Shown here: one piece after another, positions 22,414 through 37,400 of the stretch
Layout: the number at the start of each line of letters is the position of its first letter
Position numbering within the stretch: the stretch's first letter is position 1
Assembly (NCBI GenBank): GCA_009869945.1
Contig: WIXG01000399.1
Coordinates: 1 to 64,000, forward strand
From: Mesaphorura yosii
Taxonomy: Eukaryota > Arthropoda > Collembola > Poduromorpha > Tullbergiidae
Direction of reading: 5' to 3'
DNA length: 64,000 bases
Translations under genes and position numbers: made by a program
The notes under the pieces: model-generated
Told to the model about the DNA's origin: nothing
Databases searched by the model: none
Seen by the model: only the letters and a program-made list of their open reading frames with translations

Positions 22414-25400
22414 CTATAAAAAAGGATTAGGGTCCGAATTATTTTAAGTTGAAATATGGGACTGCTTCGCGCATGCTGCTTACCTTTGGGGAAGGCAGTC
22501 TGCCAGTGTCCATCACGTCTCGACGTACTTTGCCCGAAGCAGGATTCGATTTCTTCCCAAAGAAAGGTTGGCAAAGTCGAAGCTTGAGCGGCTTGACGAC
22601 GGCGCAGCGACTCACGGCGCCCGAGTCTGAGGACGAGGGCTCGACGTCGCTTACCGGGTCGGTGTCCAGTTGCAGGCGTGAGCAAGAGTGAGACAGAGTT
22701 CCCAGAATGTGAACGTCGCCGTTTAGTGACAGGCTGGAAGACGTTCTCCAGATTGGCGGCGGTTCGACCCTGAGGAAGTGGAGTTTCGGTCGTTTGCCTC
22801 TTCTCGTGGCAATGTCATCCTTCTGACGTCTGGCCCCGTTGGATTGCTGCAAGTCTGAGATTCTGTTCTCCTCGTCTTGCTTGGTGCTTTGTTGTGAGGG
22901 TGCACTCTCCACCTTATCTTCGAGGGCTTCACGCAGTTGGATCGTCGGAATGAGAGGCCTGGGTTCCTGTGCAGTATTGAGTTGACAATTTGCACTTTGC
23001 GTTTCCTCCGGGCTGACTTCCTCCCCCTTATCGACAGCTGTCATCTCCCTTTCCACTTTCACTCCGACCTCGCCATTGTCGTCAGCCGGTTGACTGGCTT
23101 CGTCCGCGCTCTGAATCACGTCATCAGACTCCTGTCCTCGGTCTCCGTTATCGCCACCACTATTATCACTCTTCTCGTCGACCACTTCCACCTCGTTAAT
23201 ACAAGCACTCACAACATTGTCAGCGCTCGTCGAGCTGCTGCCGCTCTCCTTCTGAGCCGCGTCGACGTCAGTTGAGTCCTCCGGCGAACAACTCTCGACC
23301 GTGATTTCTGGCTTCACCACGACTTCTTGCGGCTCGCTCGAACTCACCAAAGGCTCTTGGAATCCCACCTGTTTTACAGCTTTCGGCACGTTTTCTAACG
23401 CTGTGACCGGACTGGCCGGGCGGGGAGAGAGGTTGAGTTCGACGGGGGAAGTGATCATCTTGAGCGATGACGACGGGGGAGGAATTTTGGGTGTGGAGTT
23501 GCCCGTGTTTCGACTGGTCGTGTCCTCGATTGTTGTCGAAGATTGGGGTCTTGGTCGTGGCGACTTCCTGATCTGTCGTCGCGCGCGGTCCCTCGCGGCA
23601 AAGTAGATTCGGATGTAGACGAACACCATGATGCAGCTCGGTATGTAGAACGACCCGAATGCGGAGTACAGAACGTAGCCAATCTCTTTACTCAGCTGTG
23701 TAGAGAAACAAAAGTTCAAAGTTATGTAAGCTCAGCTGAAGCCCGGTTAATTCCTGGTTGTGAGTGTAAATAAATTATGAAATGTTGACTCCGTTCAAAT
23801 CCCATATTTGAGCTAATGCTGATACGGATCATCCATCATCAATTACACGGAGAAAGCGTAAGCCTCTCTGAGGCAGAGTTTAGCAGAGTGGCAAGAAGGC
23901 CGAACAAGACTCAAGGAGGTCTGAAGAAATTTTAGAACCTTATTGTTGTTCTGGAGCTTAATCTTAATGTGGGCATGAAGTCATTACTCTAATCCTTTCT
24001 TGATTATATTTCAAACTTGTTTAGACAGTGGTCTGGGACTTGCTCTCGAGACGCGTCCGATGCTTAGATACTCGGCTGAAAGTTTAGAAGGACGGAGAAG
24101 TTGAGCGTCGGAGCTTATCTGATGTACCACACGAAAGAAGTCGTCGCAGAGTGTCCGCGGAGGCAGACACGACATTTCTGCTTACTGCGTTAGTCTCTAG
24201 TAAAGAGTTAAGTTGCGTAATATGTGCACGAGTCTCAACTTTCAAGTGATTGTGGAAACTGCAACGCAAAGATCCAAAATGAAATTAAGTACGGCTTTCT
24301 TTACATTACACGAGCCAATGTTTCGGCAAAGTCTTTGTTTTCCCTTCTGGGAATTGAATTTGAAAAGGGATTTTCGTGGTTCAAGTTGGAAAAGTCTTGC
24401 CTCCTGGATTACAAGCACGCTAACTACACTCGGAGAGCGACACAGTTAGCGTCAGTCACAACGGAGACCCGACACTCGGATGTGTCTGGAAATTAGCGAG
24501 AGGAGAGCGAGGAATATTTGTGGTCAGGAGCATGTGTTTTCGGTGTGGCTCCCGCGAGAGGAGACATGAGTCTGCATCGATTTCACATAGTTCGGCGGAG
24601 GATCGAATCTGCATTTAAACAGCCTTTCATTTATGAATATTCATTGTTCCCAAGATGAAGTATTTTTGAGTCATTCTCCTCCGCTGCCTAGCTTTACTCC
24701 GCACTGCCCGAAATTAACAAGAAGATAAGAGAAAGCGAGAGGTCTTCTGTACGAGCCACGAGGAAAGTATCTCCATAATATTCGCATTTGCCTCGGAGAG
24801 ACGAGACTGGTGGAAGGAGGACGATTTTCTCGAAATTATTCAATGGAAAAAAGAAACCTCTGTCACTTGGGAATACGGAACAAGACTAGACTGTTTATTT
24901 TGTACATGCATGCAGACAAAACATGTACAAAATATTATATTCTGCGTAAATACAGAGCGCAGCGCAAAAATCTTGCCTTCTTAAGGTAGATTGCTGAAGT
25001 CCCGGTATTAAGATTCAACTGCCACAGCCCAAAATAGCAAAGGAAAAGGCAGACGTGGCGTCGAGCTCCCAGCGCTGAGATTACGATTGGCTGTTGGCTC
25101 TTGTCTTGTCCCGAGCATAACTCAGAGTCCTTTGGCAATTCTTTCGTCTTCTCAAAGTGCCTGATTTGCAAGACAAAAACGATCTGAGCAAAGAGTTACT
25201 TTAACGAACAAATTTAAATTCAGCGCACCACTTTTGTTTATAAAATTACTTATTCAAGTCCAATATTTTTATTACCTACAACAATCTGAGAAAAGAAAGC
25301 CAATAATCATAAGCTTAAGACGAACATCTTTTTATGATTACGGAGAACTCATTTCATTACCTTCTCCTTTTCATCTCCCTGCTCGGGTCTCGATTCTCTC

Positions 25401-28400
25401 ACGAATCAAACAGAAATGAGGAGTCCTGCTCTCACCACTCCGTAATAAAACGTGGCAAAGGAAGGAGTCGAAATAATAAACACGAGAATTCTCATTTATT
25501 TTCTCTGCTTTCATTCTTGTTATTGCCAGCTTCGTGTATTGCATAAAATGATTTGAATTAGAATTGGATTTATTATTACTCATTTCCATAATCTAATAAA
25601 CTCAGAGAATAATACACTCCTGATCCACCAACGGCCTGCCTCCATTGTTACTTCTGCATTATGCAAATTGCCTCATGCGCCTCACTCCAACACACCTTCA
25701 AATGCATGCTGCGCACAATGCAAGGACATTCCAGTGCAGCAGGACTACGAACAAGCTCTCAGTTCGACACAAAATGATGACAGCATTGGGTCCATTTGAC
25801 AATATTAAATAAAATCAATCAATTAAAATGTTATCTCATATTTCATGCTTCCACTCTCAAATTTCAATTAAGATTCATGCTCTCTCCTCCAGCATTCCAC
25901 ATGTCGAGGTCTCTACCGACTTGGCTTCATTTTACTTCTGCCCGCCGTCGTATGGAAACGATATCCATTTAATTGGCGAAATTAAAATAAATGGGCCCAC
26001 ATCACAAATGAGGGCAAGCGAATGGATGTAAACTGGCATTAGCTTCAGAGAATGGAAATGGACTTATTTACTATAAATAGAAGGAAATGGACCCCAAACG
26101 TGTATTTATAATCAATGCGGCCCATCTCGTTCACATTTCTCTCTCTCTCTGTCGTTGGTCGGCTGCCTCAGATAACCTCTGGTCGTGCTTGCCGTCAATT
26201 CACACCACCGACAAATTTCCAGCAACCTCTGAACTCCCACGTACACAGCTCTGTCTTCTCATTCAGCATTTCCAAGCAGCAATTGCCTCATAAATTAATG
26301 TTTACACATCTAATTGCAGCATGCCGAAACATGAGGGCGGATTTAAACCGCCATTTCCAGCGCTGAGGGAGTGTCAATGCGGAGACTGGTCTAACTTGTG
26401 TTTATTAGACGGACGGGAAAACAGTGCGGGATAAGAAATTTGTGGCTTGTCGTTGATGGTTAAATGAGAAATAAATGAAAAACTGGAGGCTGGAATGACG
26501 CGAAGTAGACTTCATGATATTTGGAGCAGAATAGGTATTAAGACCGACCCCAGCACGCAAATTGCATGTTGAATATTTCGCGTACGACGTAGCCAATTCG
26601 AACTCGGAGCGGCGTGTCCGTTTTCTGGTTCCTTCCGCTTTCACTGCTGCTTAAGCTATTGGTTTTGACTAAATGGGCCAAATTCGTCTCAGCGGAATTG
26701 AAGAAATTATTTACAAGAAATACCTAGGAAAGCAATCCGTATTGATGTTTTGCCCTTTAGCCCTTTGTGTCCCACTCCTTCAAGTCACATCTTAAGAGAG
26801 AAATTCGTCTTGCTAAATTCGGAAGAATCGGAAAATAGCACAATCGGCCCACCATTAGAAGGGGTTGTTTAGAAACCTATCCTGAGGCTGACGAATTTAG
26901 ATTTTAAAAACGGTACAGAAGTACCCGGACGAAAACGTCCCGAATTCGGAGGAAATTCACAGACGAAAGTGAATAACCAGAAAACTCAAAGTTTGGGTGA
27001 GCAGGTTGCTCGCTGTTCGTTCAACAGTCTAGAGCAAGTCACTTCAGCCAAGTTTGTGCGTCTGTCGTTTTGTGGTCTGAATGATTGTCCCAGCAAACAT
27101 AACTTTGTACCATCGTCGTTAGTTGGTAAGGTGGAGGATTCTTGCGTATTGTTCGTGTGCACTTTGGTCGCGTGTCTGCATGGCTATTTACAAAACAATT
27201 TCTCTTTCATGTCTTCGTCGTTCAACGCATCCCCGCAGTAATTTGGTTCGATTCTATTTTTGCCTCTTGATGTGAATGACAAGCACGAAAGGAGTGCTTC
27301 TTTTTGTCTTTATCCGAGGAGTTTTGGAGTTTGTGCCTCTGCTTTGGTTGTGCGCCTTGGACGCGAGGAGCATAATGGAAGTATTTCTGAGAACAACAGA
27401 AGCAGCCCTTGTGGACGCCCGAAAAACAAACATTCTGTCAACTTCCTCCTTTCTTATCTCCATCTTGCTCCACATTTTCACTCTTCTCAACTTTCCTCTT
27501 TCCTTTCTTCGTAGCTTACATTTTGGTAATTGCCAACTTCAGAAAAAGAAGATCCATTACATTCCGACTCACTTGGTACAAAGAAAGGAAGAAAGAATCA
27601 TCATCATCGTCAACATCAACATCTCAAAATAACAAAAACTTCCTTTGTCTCCCATACTGCAATCCACATTCATTGTCCTGCCCTTTACTCTTCCCTCGCT
27701 CGTCTCTCCTCAACAATTAAGACCTACATTCATTTCTGTCTGAATAAATGACTACATAAAGGGTCTGGAAAGTGCGAACTGTAATTACATCACAACGAGC
27801 TTTGCCTTCTGCTCCACTTGTCGCTCTGTTTCTCCGACCCAACAAGGGGATCTGGAGTCGAGGGTCAGCGCGAGGCGCCTTAATGCAGGCTGCAACTCTG
27901 AAGCTTCTGGTAATCCATCATCCTGATCGGACAAGTTATAAAATACAACTCTGACAGCACAAGCAACAGAAACAGCAGATGCCGCAGCAGCAGTTCTCAT
28001 TACTTTGTGCAATACATTACTGCCTCAAACAAAAGTGCATTCGATGGTCAAAAGTGAGTTGGACAGTGAAACATGCTTCTTCATTTAGTTTACCATATCG
28101 CTCCAAATATTAATCTGATTACGAACAACGCACTACATTTCTACCGTCAGATTTCTGCTTCAGCAGCGCCAACGGCTTCAGAAAAATGAAAACGTGAGAC
28201 GTCTTCTTTACTCTCTGCGAAACATGATTAATTGCCGGTCGCTGCGAATCTGGCTCGTTATTCCCTCATCCACGGCGAAGTCATGAATCGAATCCTGAGA
28301 CGGAATGAACTGGAGCACATTGCTGGCTAGCGCATGACGTGCACGAAACAAGAGAATTGAATATTTATTTAGTTTGCTGAAAATCCAAAATCGCACCAAG

Positions 28401-31400
28401 TCAAACAATTTTCATTTTTTTAAAATGACGGTGAGAATTTTAGGCGAGAAAGTGCCCAAGGTGCATACTCCAACTTTTAGCTGCTTACGTTACGCTTACG
28501 TAACAACAACAACGAAGCAAGAACACTCAAGGTGTGTTACTTGCCGTGACCATAGCATGGGTCAGCCGTACGCGCTTCTTAGTTGCGCTTCGGGTTGACG
28601 TGAGAATGTCTTCTCAAACATGGCTAGTTTGAGGAGTGGAGAATAAATGAGAATGATTAGATTGATAAATGAGAAAAAGGTTGGGAGAAATGAGGGAAGT
28701 TTGGGTACACAAGTTGTCACAGGTTGCTCTGGCCTGGAAGCGGAAAGTACGAAGGGAAAGTTTTTGAGTGACTGCGTCGAAGAGAGAGCATATGAAAGAT
28801 ACAGGTGATAGGGAGGAATTTCTTAAGTTTTGTTTTCTTGTCACTACGTCCAACTTTCCACTTTTCTCTCCATCTAACTACCGTTCTGAATTATAAAGTA
28901 GACTCCAGACCACTTTTGCGCGGGAAGAATCCCCATGAAACGAAAGAGTTAAAATGACGAAGACGAACCAGAGCAAGTAATCGGCTTAAGAATTGTCTAA
29001 TCTAAATGCTCATGTTCCATCATATTTCATTCAGGTGTAGTCACATGAGTTCTCATTTCTTTAGCAATTTCATCATCTCACGCTCCATGCACCAGTTAAT
29101 GCGTTATCGCGCAGTATTTTTCATTCACGCATGGGCAGTTGGTCAAAAAAATTGAACAAGATGGCTCGTGAAATGTCTCGTATTTAAACACGGAAAATGT
29201 GGCGAGAGGAGGAAGTCGGTGAAAGGCACGGGATATTTGTAATCCTTCGAAGTGCGAAATGTAAATTCATATTTTCGGTATTGCGATGTTTCGTTCGCTC
29301 GGCTCGGCGGTGAGCAGTAACGCAAAAGCTGGACGCGATGCAACATATTGTGAGCATTTGTTTTCTTTCACCATTTAGTTCGCTCGAGCAGAAGTGGGCC
29401 ATATTTTAATCCATGGTCATCGACGAACCCTCACCAGTTCCGACTCGCGCAAGGTGAGTCGTGCCTTGCAGCAGGCGAAGATGCTCATGTGCTGAGTTGT
29501 TACTTTGGAACAAATTAAAATAGCCTACCCTAATCAAATGTTTTTGGAGATTCTGGACATCCTAGCTCTATTTGAATGTTTGCAAATGCAGACGCCAACA
29601 AAATAGTTTCTCGACTCGGACAAAATGGTCACAGTAACAAATTCGAAACAACTTTTTTTATCATTTGATTAATTCACTCTTGCAATTTTTCCCCGAAACT
29701 GACTCGCTGGCCTCGATATGGCACGGCTTGGACGGGCAGAGGCGGGCGGAATGTTAACATGACTCCGTGTGCTCAAACAATTTATGAAAAATATTCAACA
29801 CTTACTCCTCGCTCCTGTGAGAGGACTGAATACTAATGAAGCTGAGTGCATGGTCAGAGAAGGCGCGCTGACTTTTGTAGATGATTGCAACAGCATGTGA
29901 ATTTCGAGTTTATGCCTCCGAGTAACCCATCAGAAGTGTGATGAACGGTCGCATAAAAGTATGAGGTCAACAGGGCCTGTGCTTGTGTGCGGCTTAAGCG
30001 AAAGTGGGCGGCCAAACACGGCCAAATTACAGCACCACGTTTCGCAGTTGAATTAATTTTTTAAAACACGCGTAATCGCAATCAATAAATCTTGCCTCTG
30101 TCCTGGTGTGGAGCAGACCGAGTCAAGTCGTTTATTGTTGTTCGACAAAATATAACCCACAATTTCTCTATTACGACGGGTGTTTATCTCAAGTGCCGTG
30201 TCCTGATGTGAACAATATAAAAGTGTTGGCCGATGCGCCTCGCACGCTCGGTGAGCCCGTGGAGCATAAAGGGAATTGCAGTTGAGCTTCATACCGAGAA
30301 GCTATTAATGCTGCTCGGAGAGCGGAGGGAAGGCGAAGAATGCGATGGCGAAGAGCAAATTCTTAAATTGGGATGGGAATTCCGTGCATAGTGAGTTGAA
30401 GATTCTACGAGGGAAAGTGATGGCAGAGATCGAGAAAGCGGAATGCAGAATTCCAACACGTTCTCTTGCGTTTGAGAAATGAGAAAAAGAGAAAAATTAG
30501 AGTCTCATGAAGAGGGCCAAGACCCGGCCGAGTTTCTCACGCGCCCTTCTGGAATCAGAATTTGGGAAGATGTGAAAAGGAGAAGGCCGTCACACGAAGG
30601 AAGAAGATTAAGAATGACACAGGAAACATTGGACGAAGGAAAGTCACATACAGATAAATGTAATATATGTATACGTTTGGAGCAGGCGACTCGAAATATA
30701 TTTCTCGACTGCGCCGCTCGACATCGGACCAAAACCTTATCTCTGGCCCGTCCATGCTGAGTGGGACGAAAAAGTGGAAACTGCCACAGTTAACCATAAA
30801 TAAGAGAACGTCTTCCATGTGAATGTGTTTTAATCGTTGCGAAGCATTGTCAAGAATAGCTCGGCCATTGCATTTCAGTGCGCACGAAGTCAGGCGAGGT
30901 GTCGAACAAAACTGTCATCTCAAACACGTCACTTCTCCGCTCTCCATTCGTTTGACCTGAAGAGCTTGGAGGTTTTAATTAGCCAAAGAGCTCCGAAATG
31001 AATAAGAGCGAGCGTCGAATTTATCACTTTCCGTGTCACAGTTTCCTTGTCTCATCTCACGTAATTTCAATTGGATTCGCTCTCCACTCGTCCGAGTCAC
31101 TTGTCCCTGTCTGTTCCGAAGACTCCGGTGGCATGAGAGCCAGACTCTTGTTTCCGAATATTACATCATCTAGGCAGTCTCGGGATTATGAGGCTATTGC
31201 TAGATGAAAAATCCATTCCCGGCCCCTGCACATGAGTGTAGATACAAACAAATACAACAAAATGGCCTTAGCATATTAAGCTAGGAAGTTGGGAGAGCAG
31301 CGACGGCGATGGTGGGCCATGCAGTAGGCAGCACAAGCCACAGAAAGTTAACGAAAGAATACGGAGAGCAGAATAATATCTGTAATCGATAGCAACACAA

Positions 31401-34400
31401 AAGAAAGAAACTTTCGCATCCAAATAAGCGGGTCAGAATCTTAGAACTGGCGGAGAGGCGATCCGCAATACAGAACAGGCCGATCGAGACAAGAGCATGG
31501 TAAAACGATAACCACAAGGAAGTGAAGTTGCAACAAGATTAGAAATTTTGTGTTTTAGTCTACACTACAATAACACTTGCGGTCCATCATAAGTACAAGC
31601 ATTTGCATCCACGGTGCAGCGGAGGCAAGCAAGACTGGTTGTTTCACTTTCACTGGAATGGGAGACGTGTGTCGCTGAGCGAGGGGAGTAATCTCAGTGA
31701 TTTAGTTCCCCAAATGAAAAATAAATTGAAATATCAATTGCACGGAAGTTAAGCACGCGGTAAATGAATTGAATTCAATGAGATATGAAAGGGCGAACTG
31801 GCTGCCTGTGCACGAAATGTAAGTGGCTGTAGTTAATTGGGATGGAGGAGGCTGCTGAATTGCTAATACTGCAAAGCGAGCGAAAGTTTCGTCGCGCTCG
31901 GAGTCCATTACGCGTCTGGCAGTGAATCCGTGCTTTGTGAAATCAGATTACCAAATGAGAACTTATGGGACAGAAAAAGAGAGTAAAAGTTAATAAGTAT
32001 ACATATGCAGCGCGAGATGAAAAGGTTTATGGATTGGATGAAACGGGAGGAGAAGCCGAGTCTAGACGGCAGCGAATGGACGCATCCTAAGAAATATTTA
32101 CGATAATTGTTCGCAAGTATGAATTTCTTCCCTTTCCTCAGCAGGACGTCTCGCGTGTTATGGCGTCGCACATGCTAGACGTAAGCCGACTCGGATAAAA
32201 GTAGAATTTACTTTCATGCCTTTACGAGTCAAAAATGAAGAAAGAACAGAAATAAAGGGAATTAGTCCGCTTTACTTCGCGCTGTGTTTGTTTTAGCCAA
32301 GAAACAACTGCGAAATGGCCTTGCTTGGCTGGAGCCGAGTGACACACAGTGTCTAACCATAATATGTCTCCATTGTCCTCCATCATCGGCCCTCGTTGAG
32401 ACGAAGTCACGGAAGTCATAGCCAAATAACATGGTTCATTACAACCATTTCCTCGTCTTAACTCGGTTGCACTAGCCTATTTCGACCAACTTTAAATACT
32501 CTTCCCTTCTGTCGTATCAGACAGATTTCCAAAGTGATTCTTCGTCTTGTCCACTTTCATTACAGCTTCAGTATATTTACATGTCTGTCAATGAGTGCGA
32601 GCAGATACTTTTTACACTCCAAAGTAGGCAGCTAAAAAATTTTAAGCATGTTGGAGCGATTGAGATTCGAAGCACAATTATAAAACATGTTCCCAAAGTG
32701 AATTGGCAAATCCGTCTACTTAATTATTTACGCTGTACCATATTCTCCACTTCTTCGTTACGGCGTGCAACCGCGCATTCACAATGCCGACTCACACGAG
32801 CAAAGCAAAGTCGTTCTCTGGCCGTCTTTCTGTTGAGTCTTCCAATCATTTCTGTTCAACTCTTTAAACTTTACTTCTCTCAAACATTCTTGTTTCCCAC
32901 TTTCTTCGCCCAACTACGTCATCGTCGCTCGAGTCTCCCAACTTAAAACTCTTAAATCATCAATCTCACATTTCACGCATTTTTCCTTTGCTTTCCTCTC
33001 AAAAGTTATTCTTTTGTCTCTCTAGAATCTGTTACATAGAAGCCTACATGAATTCGCTCTCCAAGTCAAGCCTAACTTTTGTGTTTCTACTCTATCAAAA
33101 TTCTACTTTTCGAGGTTGAGCTCCGTACATTAAATTCAGGTTCTGCGCTAAGTTCAAAGACATGCGACGTTCCACGCATTGTTAAAAATCCGACCAAACC
33201 AGGCAAAGGAGAATTCATGTCAACTTTTTACAAACTCATTTATTCCGCTTTTTCTTGGGGCTTTCATCACAACCGCTCTTCCTGGCCGTCGCACCCGCAG
33301 AATTACTCCAATTACGCCGTACAATTTGTGGACGTTGGCCTTCTTTACGGCCAGACATCAACTCATTTATCATGGCACTTTTCAATGGCACTTTTCGTGA
33401 CGTGTCCGATATTTCTGAATCAAATTCGTGTCTAGCGCAGGCTTCCGTATTCAACCCGCCCCACTTGAAATTGGAAACGAGGATTACCCAGACTCAATCC
33501 ACGGCGGCATGCGTGTCCCACGTTGTATTGAACTGATTTTTTTTTTACAAATTCCTTTTGAATGGAAGAAATATTTATTTTAAATTGAGTTGGAAGGAAC
33601 ATTCGTTTCCTCTTTGTTCCAGATACAATAATGTTCGGATTTAATAAAACAGCGCATTCTATTATGGCAGAAGGCGATATTCCTTTTATGCACCTGCAAA
33701 CGTGTTTGTCAGATGAGGAAATTCTCAAGAAATCGTTCAAACGAAAACGAAGTGCGCGAATTGGATGGAGTCAGAGAAACATGCGCATTATCAACAGTAG
33801 GACATTACAGGTGTCTCCACTCAAGGCTAAAGTCTTCACATTGCTCGGGAGTCCTTGGCGGCGACCGACTGAATTACAATTTCAGCCGTGGCGCTAAGTG
33901 GCGGTCTCATTTTAATAATATGGTTCGGAGTCACCACGCCTCTGCATGCCTGATATCAGTTTAAACAAATAGCATAAGCTTAGGCGAGCATCGATTTCAT
34001 TTAAACTCAGGTGAGGACGTGAATTTGTGCTTGCGGCACAATGAAGTGCAAATAAGATATTCCTCAGCTATTGTATCGCCATTTTCAGCACAGAAATCGT
34101 GGCGTGAGGATTGAATGAGCCTCTTTTCGGTCGAAGAAATTTTCCTCTCACTTTGCCAGTCTCTGGTACGTTCGCCTTTCGCTGCTCAGAGCAAAATGTG
34201 GAAATGGACAACCGAGTTGAGTACGAATGCATTATCAGAGTGCTAGCAGGTGACACACTCTCGCGCAGCATGAATAAGAATCCGAGCAGGCGAAGCAAAG
34301 AAATTTCAGGAGGAAAAATATTTCAATTTACTACAGCTTTGTGATTCTTATTCACTCACTTGTTCCATTCTCAGCCGAAATCATGTTCAATCCGTTGAAT

Positions 34401-37400
34401 TTTTGATTCATGTAATTTCAAGTATTGGCTATCCCGAAGAAACGTGGGATATGGAAAACTATTTATATCCGAGTCAGCACAAAAGTACGACGCGAAGAAA
34501 AGTTGTGGGATAAGGACACGTGGAAAATAATAGGAAGGCCGAAGGATACGTTACAGAATATTTGAGAACGAAAGTATGTCGGTTGGTCTGAAAATCGAAA
34601 GAGCAAAATAGATTGAAATCTATGCTCACTTTCTCCGCGCGATAGGAGCAGAGTAAGGCCAAAAGTGAAATTCCTGAGAATCCTGGCCTTCTCCTTGGCG
34701 TATTTATTGTGTTGCAACAGAGTACCTTTTGCAGACTCCCAGCTACCGAATGCGAATCCAATAACAAAACATCGTACTTATTTCACCCAGAGTGGTTCAA
34801 AGTAGTTATATAAATACACATTTTCCTTTGTTCTAACCTTTATTACATTCGAACGCAACATTCTTGTCATATCTCAAGACTGCGTATTCACAATACCCGA
34901 TGAATTCGTTAATAATTGATCTCATTCCATTCTGTAACCCTAATAGGCCATGAATAATATACGTACATTATTCATTTGCAACACAATCTTCAACGGGAAG
35001 AAAGTGTGACGCGAATTACTTGCTAACTTCATGCTCACGCCAATTCAATTCTCAGCGTTCGGAGTCGAGTCCCCTCTCAGTGCAAAACGTTAAAACCTTC
35101 TTCAGACCCAGATGAATGCAATTTTCGTAAGGGAAGGGAAATAATTTTGGTTTTCTCAGGACGTTTTTCCAATACAGATTTTTTAGCGGGAATACCCTGA
35201 GATCTTGGTCTTGAGATCTGAAGAACTGATGTTCTGACAGAATGTTAACACTTATGCTGCCGAGAAGATTTTCGGAGGCATAATTCAAGTGGTCATGAAA
35301 GTTTGGTGCAGAATTATTAAATATAGCGCATTATAAACAGACTCCTATTTCTGAGGCGGTTGCTTCGTTATTCTTGCAGTAAAATTAATTTATGGGGAGA
35401 CAAGAGAAGAAGCATTACAAAAGTTTAGTATTTGGATCACAATATGATTTATTTTTGTCCCGACGCTTTTCTATTTCGCTAAATCTTTATTACAGTGTCC
35501 ATGAGCATGTTGCGGAGTGGACGCCACCATGAAAAAGACACAAAGACACAACGCAGATAGAAAGCGCTGTGCATGACGCTCACAAAATTATTCTGAGACT
35601 GCAGGCGCAGAGCCTTCCAAGATGCAGATCGCAGGCGCGTAGACCGGAGTCGGGTATTACACAGAGCAGAGTTGGCACAGTTGGCAGCTGGAAGCGGTAA
35701 ATACAGAGACTGCGGCTATTGAATCAAAGTTGTATTGTTACCAAGACAATCTCAGAAAGAGCTGTCGAGATGAGTTTTGTGGTATATAATAAAATGAGTT
35801 CATAAATGTGAGCTTATCTTCTACTCGCACGAATGTACGTGCGCCTTGCCCGGCTCTATTAATATTAAAAATGTGTAATAAGAATTCGAAACTGTACAAG
35901 TAAGTGCAATACGTTTGTTGCCAGAGTAATAAGACGGCGAGTCGGATCAGCACGAGCACGAAGCATTTTCCCTCTTCTCGTGCTCAATGGCGCACGTGGC
36001 AGTTTGAAGGCTACATTTTATTTCGGCACAGGCCCCAAGTGAACGCACAGACAGACACACTTCGGGGGTAAAATCGAAGCAGTTGAAGCTCACAAGCAGA
36101 AATTATGTAAAGTCTTTCCAACTTTCCAACTTGGATTGGAGAGTTATGAAATAGTTTGCCTCGTCGATCTACAAATCGGCGATAATGCGCGGGTATTGTG
36201 GCAATGAGAATCCTTATATTGTCATGCCACGTCCTTGTAACGCAAAACTCGGTTATTGGAGCTTTGTTGCAAAGCGCTCCAATAATTCACACGCCTAATA
36301 GAAATAGAAACTAAAACTCTAAGTCGTAGTAGTCGCAGTACGGGAAGCAAGTGAAGTGAGGTGAACTTCTTTCTACGGATTTGTGCGTCAGAATTAAATT
36401 TGGGGAAAGCAATAAGGAGTAGAGATAGAAGTATCCAATAATAAAATACACTTTATATGAAAAGGCATAAATTATTGAACTCGATTAATTTTATCGAGGG
36501 AAGATAGGAGCGAAGAAAAGACGGCACCCAAGCTTCATCAATAATAATCATGCCAAATCTGGCGTAAATGATTATATGACCGCGTGGGCAAAGAAAGCAC
36601 TGGGCTGGGAATTCGTCCAGTACACACGCCAAGGCCATGGACGAAAGGAGCGGTGTATCAGACGACAAGTAATCAATACGACGGTCGAAATGAAACCAGT
36701 AAATAAATATTTATTATTACTGTTGCTCTTTTTATTTGTTGTCATTGTATAATTCAACGGTGGAACACGGAACTTGACAGAGCGCAGCCACGTACTTCGG
36801 ATACGAAGTAATAAATTCATCAAAGGAAGCCAATGTGGACGTTTCCACCAGGGCGTCGTGGTCATTTTGCTCCGGACCTTCGCCCCTCCTTGCAGAAAAG
36901 TTCTGCTCGGTTCTAGCTAAATAAATGAGGATGTCCCTTGACGTGGCTTGCACGATGCAGCCGCTAAGCAATTGTTTATTAGGTCTTTGGACGAGCCAAT
37001 ATGATGTTTGCAGGGCTTTATTTGCATGTTGGCTCGACCACGTGTGTGAGAATCAATAAATTATTAAGTTGACCCGTGAACAAAGCAAAACATAATTCAT
37101 GATGCACCAAAACATGCCACTCAGAATGGATAGTCGGTCTGGCCGTGCAGTCTTGAGTGTTATCAGAATGGAATTCTGAATTTCACTTTGTCCGTTCTTC
37201 TAAATTGCAGAACTTTGTCCATTTTTTCGTCAAAATATTTGATGTGTGTGTTTCTCAAGTTCAGTGAGTTGAATACAAAATTTATAGATCAAAATGCACA
37301 CTATAGCAGATTACACGCCAATAGTTTGTTGTACTTTTCCGTGAAATGTATTCCACATTTTACTTTAATATTCAGAAACTTTCGGTTGACCCTGAAGAAA

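Noticed and set aside
27276..27632. 118-codon hydrophobic frame on the + strand in receptor intron 2
   Set aside because: Its hydrophobicity follows from pyrimidine-rich sequence (Leu, Phe, Ser codons). No motif is visible.
5173..35228. Shared TTGAGATCTGAAGA-type 18-mer near 5,173 and 35,213
   Set aside because: One mismatch, no extended similarity, and the sites are 30 kb apart; probably coincidence.
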